In this document: positions 60,727 to 64,000 of the stretch, piece after piece
How the letters are laid out: the number at the start of each line of letters is the position of its first letter
How positions within the stretch are numbered: the stretch's first letter is position 1
Origin: Apophysomyces variabilis
Taxonomy: Eukaryota; Mucoromycota; Mucoromycetes; Mucorales; Mucoraceae
DNA length: 64,000 bases
NCBI GenBank assembly: GCA_002749535.1
Contig: MZZL01000392.1
Location: 439,229-503,228, forward strand
Direction: 5' to 3'
Translations under genes and position numbers: made by a program
The notes under the pieces: model-generated
Seen by the model: only the letters and a program-made list of their open reading frames with translations
The model's database searches: none
What the model was told of the DNA's origin: nothing

Positions 60727-63033
60727 TCAAATTACACGCTCTTCTTCAGCTGTGACCGTGCCACCCTCTAAATCCTTCCATTTGGCACTCAATCGGACAT
60801 CTTTAAAGTTTTCATCATGCCAAACGTGCATCATATAAACGCCTGCATCTAATATCTCCTCCGTTGGCCAATGTGGATTCTGGAGGTAGTTATCCTGCCT
60901 TGTGAAGTGAATCACCCACGCCTCGTTTGCACCGGTAACATTTTTATAGTTGGCTGTTCTTTCGACATGTCGCTGGATCTGTTGAATGGTTTCGGTCACC
61001 ACTAACTCCAATACTGTTGAATGCGAGTTTTGTTCTTGAAGCACTATATCACAGTACAGTTTGCCAACGTGATGTTGGCCAATGACTTTGTAGCTAATTC
61101 GCGAAAGCCAGTTCGAACAAATTCTTGTCAACTCCGAGTCATATACGCTCTCTCGAGGAACCTTTTGGTTTCGTTGATTGTTCACAGGGACAGATGCCAC
61201 TTTGTATGACTGTGTATGTGCTCCAGCTACTAAATCCTTGTCAAAAAGAGGGAGAGCAGATTTGATGACCTCCAATATACTCAATGAACCAGTGATTTTT
61301 TTTGGAGGAGGAATACTTGGAGCAGTGGGATATGCATGTGGAATGACAATCTGTCGGATGAGAGAGTCCATAAGAGGTGATGCAATTTTAAAACCGTTGT
61401 CTTCAGGTTGCAATACACCTAGAGCCGTGAGGTACTCTTCGAAATTGCGGTTGCTACTTTCAATCACTTCACTTGTGCTGCCAAGATAGTGACATCGATA
61501 GTAGGATAACGCTGAAACTTGCTTCTCTGATTTCCCCGTGAGATCTGTAACTAATTTTTGGAATGTTCCATATTCTTGCATTCGAAAGAGAAGAATATTT
61601 TGGACATCTCCCCAATGATCGATGTCAAATCGTCGCAGGCCAGGTGATTTTTCAAGGTATTGCTGGATTGCAACACCACAAACGTTGACCAATCCCGCAT
61701 GTCTGCAATTAAAGAAAAATCATGCTTAGAACTTCACAAACCCCAAGATCGGGTAGTACAACCATTAATCGCTTACCCATTCGTCTGTTTGAAGATATCT
61801 TCAATTACTTCATCGTGAATTGTCATATTGCGGTCCTTTGCAAACTCATTATAGAGTTCAAACACTTGGTCTTCCGAAAGGCTTTTGTTTTGAAAGTTGT
61901 CACCGATATTGAATGGGGACAATTCTTGTTTAGTTTGATTTATCTTAAGAATACCATAGGTACCAATAGAAACAACCGAATGGATAATGTATTTCCGGCG
62001 TTCCCTCGTCTTGTAAGGATCGTTTTTGATACGACGAATCACCTCCAGCACAGTGGAGCAAACGTCAGCTGAATTATCCTGATGGAGTTTGTCGAATTCA
62101 TCAAAGAAGATGACCACTGGACGATCCCATCTGTGGTGACTAGCAGAAAAAGCTTTTAAAAAGCCCTTGCTGTCATTAAAATCGATTGGAATCCGAAAGA
62201 ATTGCAAGTCTTCGCTAAGAGCAGTCCAAAACTTTTCTTCCCTAGTTGTTTCAATACCTTGCAAGTCAATACTGTTTCGAAAAACTATTAGTTAGATGCT
62301 AGTATGATGCACCTTTAGGTTGAAAAACGAGTCACTTACTATATACATTCATAGCCGTCCTTCATAAGCGTATCCATAGCGTCCATGATGCGTGAGGACT
62401 TCCCAGAAGCCCTGGCCCCATATACCCGTACGTATTGACCGCATCGTATCGCTTCGATAAGAGGCTCATTGCTCTTTGTTTGGTCAGCGTAATAAACATA
62501 TTTTCGGACCTCCTTGTGTACTGTGGCATTAGGTTTGAAACGTTTGCGGGTTGGCATGTCGTAATCTTTGTCACGATGTCTTTTCAACTCTAAAAAGAAA
62601 GATATTAGAGAAATTCATGCGTGAATGGGATATTGCCCCATTTTTTTTCGTATTAATCAAGTTCAATTACTTAATAATGTAATGTGGTACCTAATGGAGG
62701 CCGCTGAACCATGATGTACGTTAGGTCATTAGGCGGCTTTGGAAAAAGCGTTGCAATGGACGTCCTTGGACGCGTCAGCTCTTTCTTCACGTCAAGTTCA
62801 TCAAGTGTAATGGCGGAGCCTTCCTTTTCCTCTGGAATCTCGACACGCCAGAGTGTGAGCTCCTTCGCAGCAATGTCGTCAAATTCAGAAGACTTTTTAG
62901 CCTTGATGGCATCTTTAAGTTGACCGACTATAGCTGTAGCTGCAATTTCAACAGGAAACGCTCTTGATACAGGTTCACCCTCGACGAGGCAGAGAAGTAA
63001 CAATGGAGTGTCCATGGGAAAAGGATGGGACAT
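60727..63033 (-). CDS. Crinkler (CRN)-type protein: header + AAA-like NTPase + degenerate nuclease domain
   Basis: Four exons (63033-62691, 62589-62340, 62271-61777, 61702-60727) sum to 2064 bases, giving 687 residues. The header exon is the same length (343 bases) as in the neighbour gene and very similar (LTLWRVEIPEEKEG, NDLTYIMVQRPPLG). Next is a basic, NLS-like stretch (KRHRDKDYDMPTRKRFKP). An ATPase core follows, with Walker A GARASGKS (about 172-179) and Walker B VVIFFDEFDKL (about 249-259). The C-terminal 110 residues contain YCDIVLQ and VLELVVTETI, matching strands of a restriction-endonuclease-like fold where D (about 581) and E (about 595) remain but the usual ELK lysine is replaced. 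The ending GANEAWVIHFTRQD is typical of fungal CRN proteins. No signal peptide is present. Nuclease activity is doubtful; an ATP-dependent nuclear or effector role is inferred. Confidence 0.87.
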
Positions 63034-63129
63034 TGATCAGTCCCTCAAATAAGTGAAAGAAAGTTGTTATTAAAGTGCAACGCAACAATGAGCTTTTGTT
63101 AAGGCCGCGAAATGATGCATTGTTTGGCT
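63034..63129 (-). promoter_or_regulatory. Conserved upstream block of CRN gene 2
   Basis: This aligns with 59399-59493 upstream of CRN gene 1. The similarity stops at about 63130, marking one edge of the duplicated header module. Confidence 0.6.
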
Positions 63130-64000
63130 TCTGAATTCTAATTCCAAGCTGTAATGTACGTGTCACCCTTTTCAATCGAAAGTTATCACCATTCTCTTGT
63201 ATACTATACTATTGATCCTTCTTCTTATGATATGGATACATTTATGTACTTCATAAATACTAGCTGTATTTGATATAGAGATACGGTAAAAATCTTTTAA
63301 TTTTTGATGGTGAACAATACGCTTGGTTAAGCCTAATTGCCCTTGTCCGGTTTGCAAAGAAAAAAGTCTATAAAAACCCTGAACAGTGGGACAAGGAAAA
63401 GGGAAAGACAAACAACACAACAAAAGATGAGAAAGGTATAAAGATAAGTATTACAGAAGGGATAGTCTAGAGGAAGAAAAATAAGAAAAAGTATATGGTC
63501 CTTGATCGAAGAGAAATTTTTGTGATTTTTTCCCCATTAATTTGAATTGGGGTTTTGTTTGGTTTTTGTTTAATGCAATAATACTATCAAGGACCGATCA
63601 AGGAGGGGGGAGTCTTTTAGCCGCTTCAGAAGTGGGAGGCCAAGGGCATGGTCAAAAGGAGGACAGGGTTTCCGAAAGTAGTAATAATCGATCTACAAAA
63701 GGATGGGCCAAGTGCGGTGCCAGTAAACTTGACGGTGTGCGGATGAGAGGCAAGATTTTTGGTAGCTGATTTAGGATGTACTTATTTCCAAAAACTAAAG
63801 TCGCATCTACACACCCGCCTAAAGCATTAAACAATCTATCTGCACTTTGTATCTTTTCTGCTCGTTATCTGCGACAAAAAAAGTAACATCGTCCTATCCA
63901 CAAAAGAACGCGGTTTCTGTAATCCATAGACTAACTTTGGTTGGTCAAACATTTTGAGCAAAGGAAAAGTGCGCTAAAGCCGAGTCATTTTCACTAAGGA
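63130..64000. other. Window end, weak ORF only
   Basis: A 75-codon plus-strand frame (63542-63769) contains NNRSTKGWAKCGASKLDGVR and ends MRGKIFGS. This looks like a fragment of a repetitive hypothetical protein rather than an intact gene. The rest is AT-rich and holds nothing I can support. Confidence 0.35.

Overview
The window is nuclear DNA of an early-diverging fungus, most likely Mucoromycota and probably a Mucorales-type mould. Genes carry several short introns (about 50 to 90 bases). Poly-T, CT-rich and AT-rich intergenic DNA is abundant. The gene set includes CYP509-like P450s, a Zn2Cys6 regulator of the KKGVKRGPYK type, a membrane-tethered GH9 glucanase and Crinkler-type proteins. 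I cannot name the species. Exon structures were deduced by eye from open frames, splice signals and protein-family patterns. There is no transcript evidence.

Layout: 2.0-9.8 kb holds three genes, all on the minus strand: a nitronate monooxygenase and two P450s of the same family. The second P450 has lost the usual I-helix motif. A tRNA-Leu(CAG) lies at 13.1 kb. From 13.5 to 27.7 kb is a housekeeping block: an ADAL-type deaminase, a Kes1/Osh4-type oxysterol-binding protein, TIM22, a Swc5/CFDP1 chromatin protein, a GH9 endoglucanase-like protein and a Zn2Cys6 transcription factor. A run of 141 Ns at 20.1 kb is flanked by two apparently identical copies of the same roughly 690 bases, probably an assembly artefact. 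From 34.9 to 41.4 kb are a WWE-like protein and the ER ubiquitin ligase Doa10/MARCH6. From 48.1 to 52.6 kb are a RhoGEF (DH-PH) and a small four-exon DUF4870-like membrane protein.

The long gaps (27.7-34.9, 41.4-48.0, 52.6-56.4 kb) hold mobile-element debris and a few cryptic coding fragments. They include an inverted pair of a cysteine-rich coding fragment and a decayed MULE/FAR1-like transposase.

The most unusual region is 55.7-63.1 kb. Two Crinkler (CRN) type genes share near-identical first exons and upstream sequence but have unrelated bodies. One is an NTPase with a PD-(D/E)xK-like nuclease end and a C-terminal nuclear localisation signal. The other is a shorter AAA-like NTPase with a degenerate nuclease end. 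Around them lie a duplicated 200-bp repeat, a frameshifted gene relic and an unannotated three-exon gene of about 95 residues. This looks like an active modular effector or genome-conflict locus next to transposon remnants.

The two GC-AG introns found by reading (in Doa10 and GH9) share the same extended donor.
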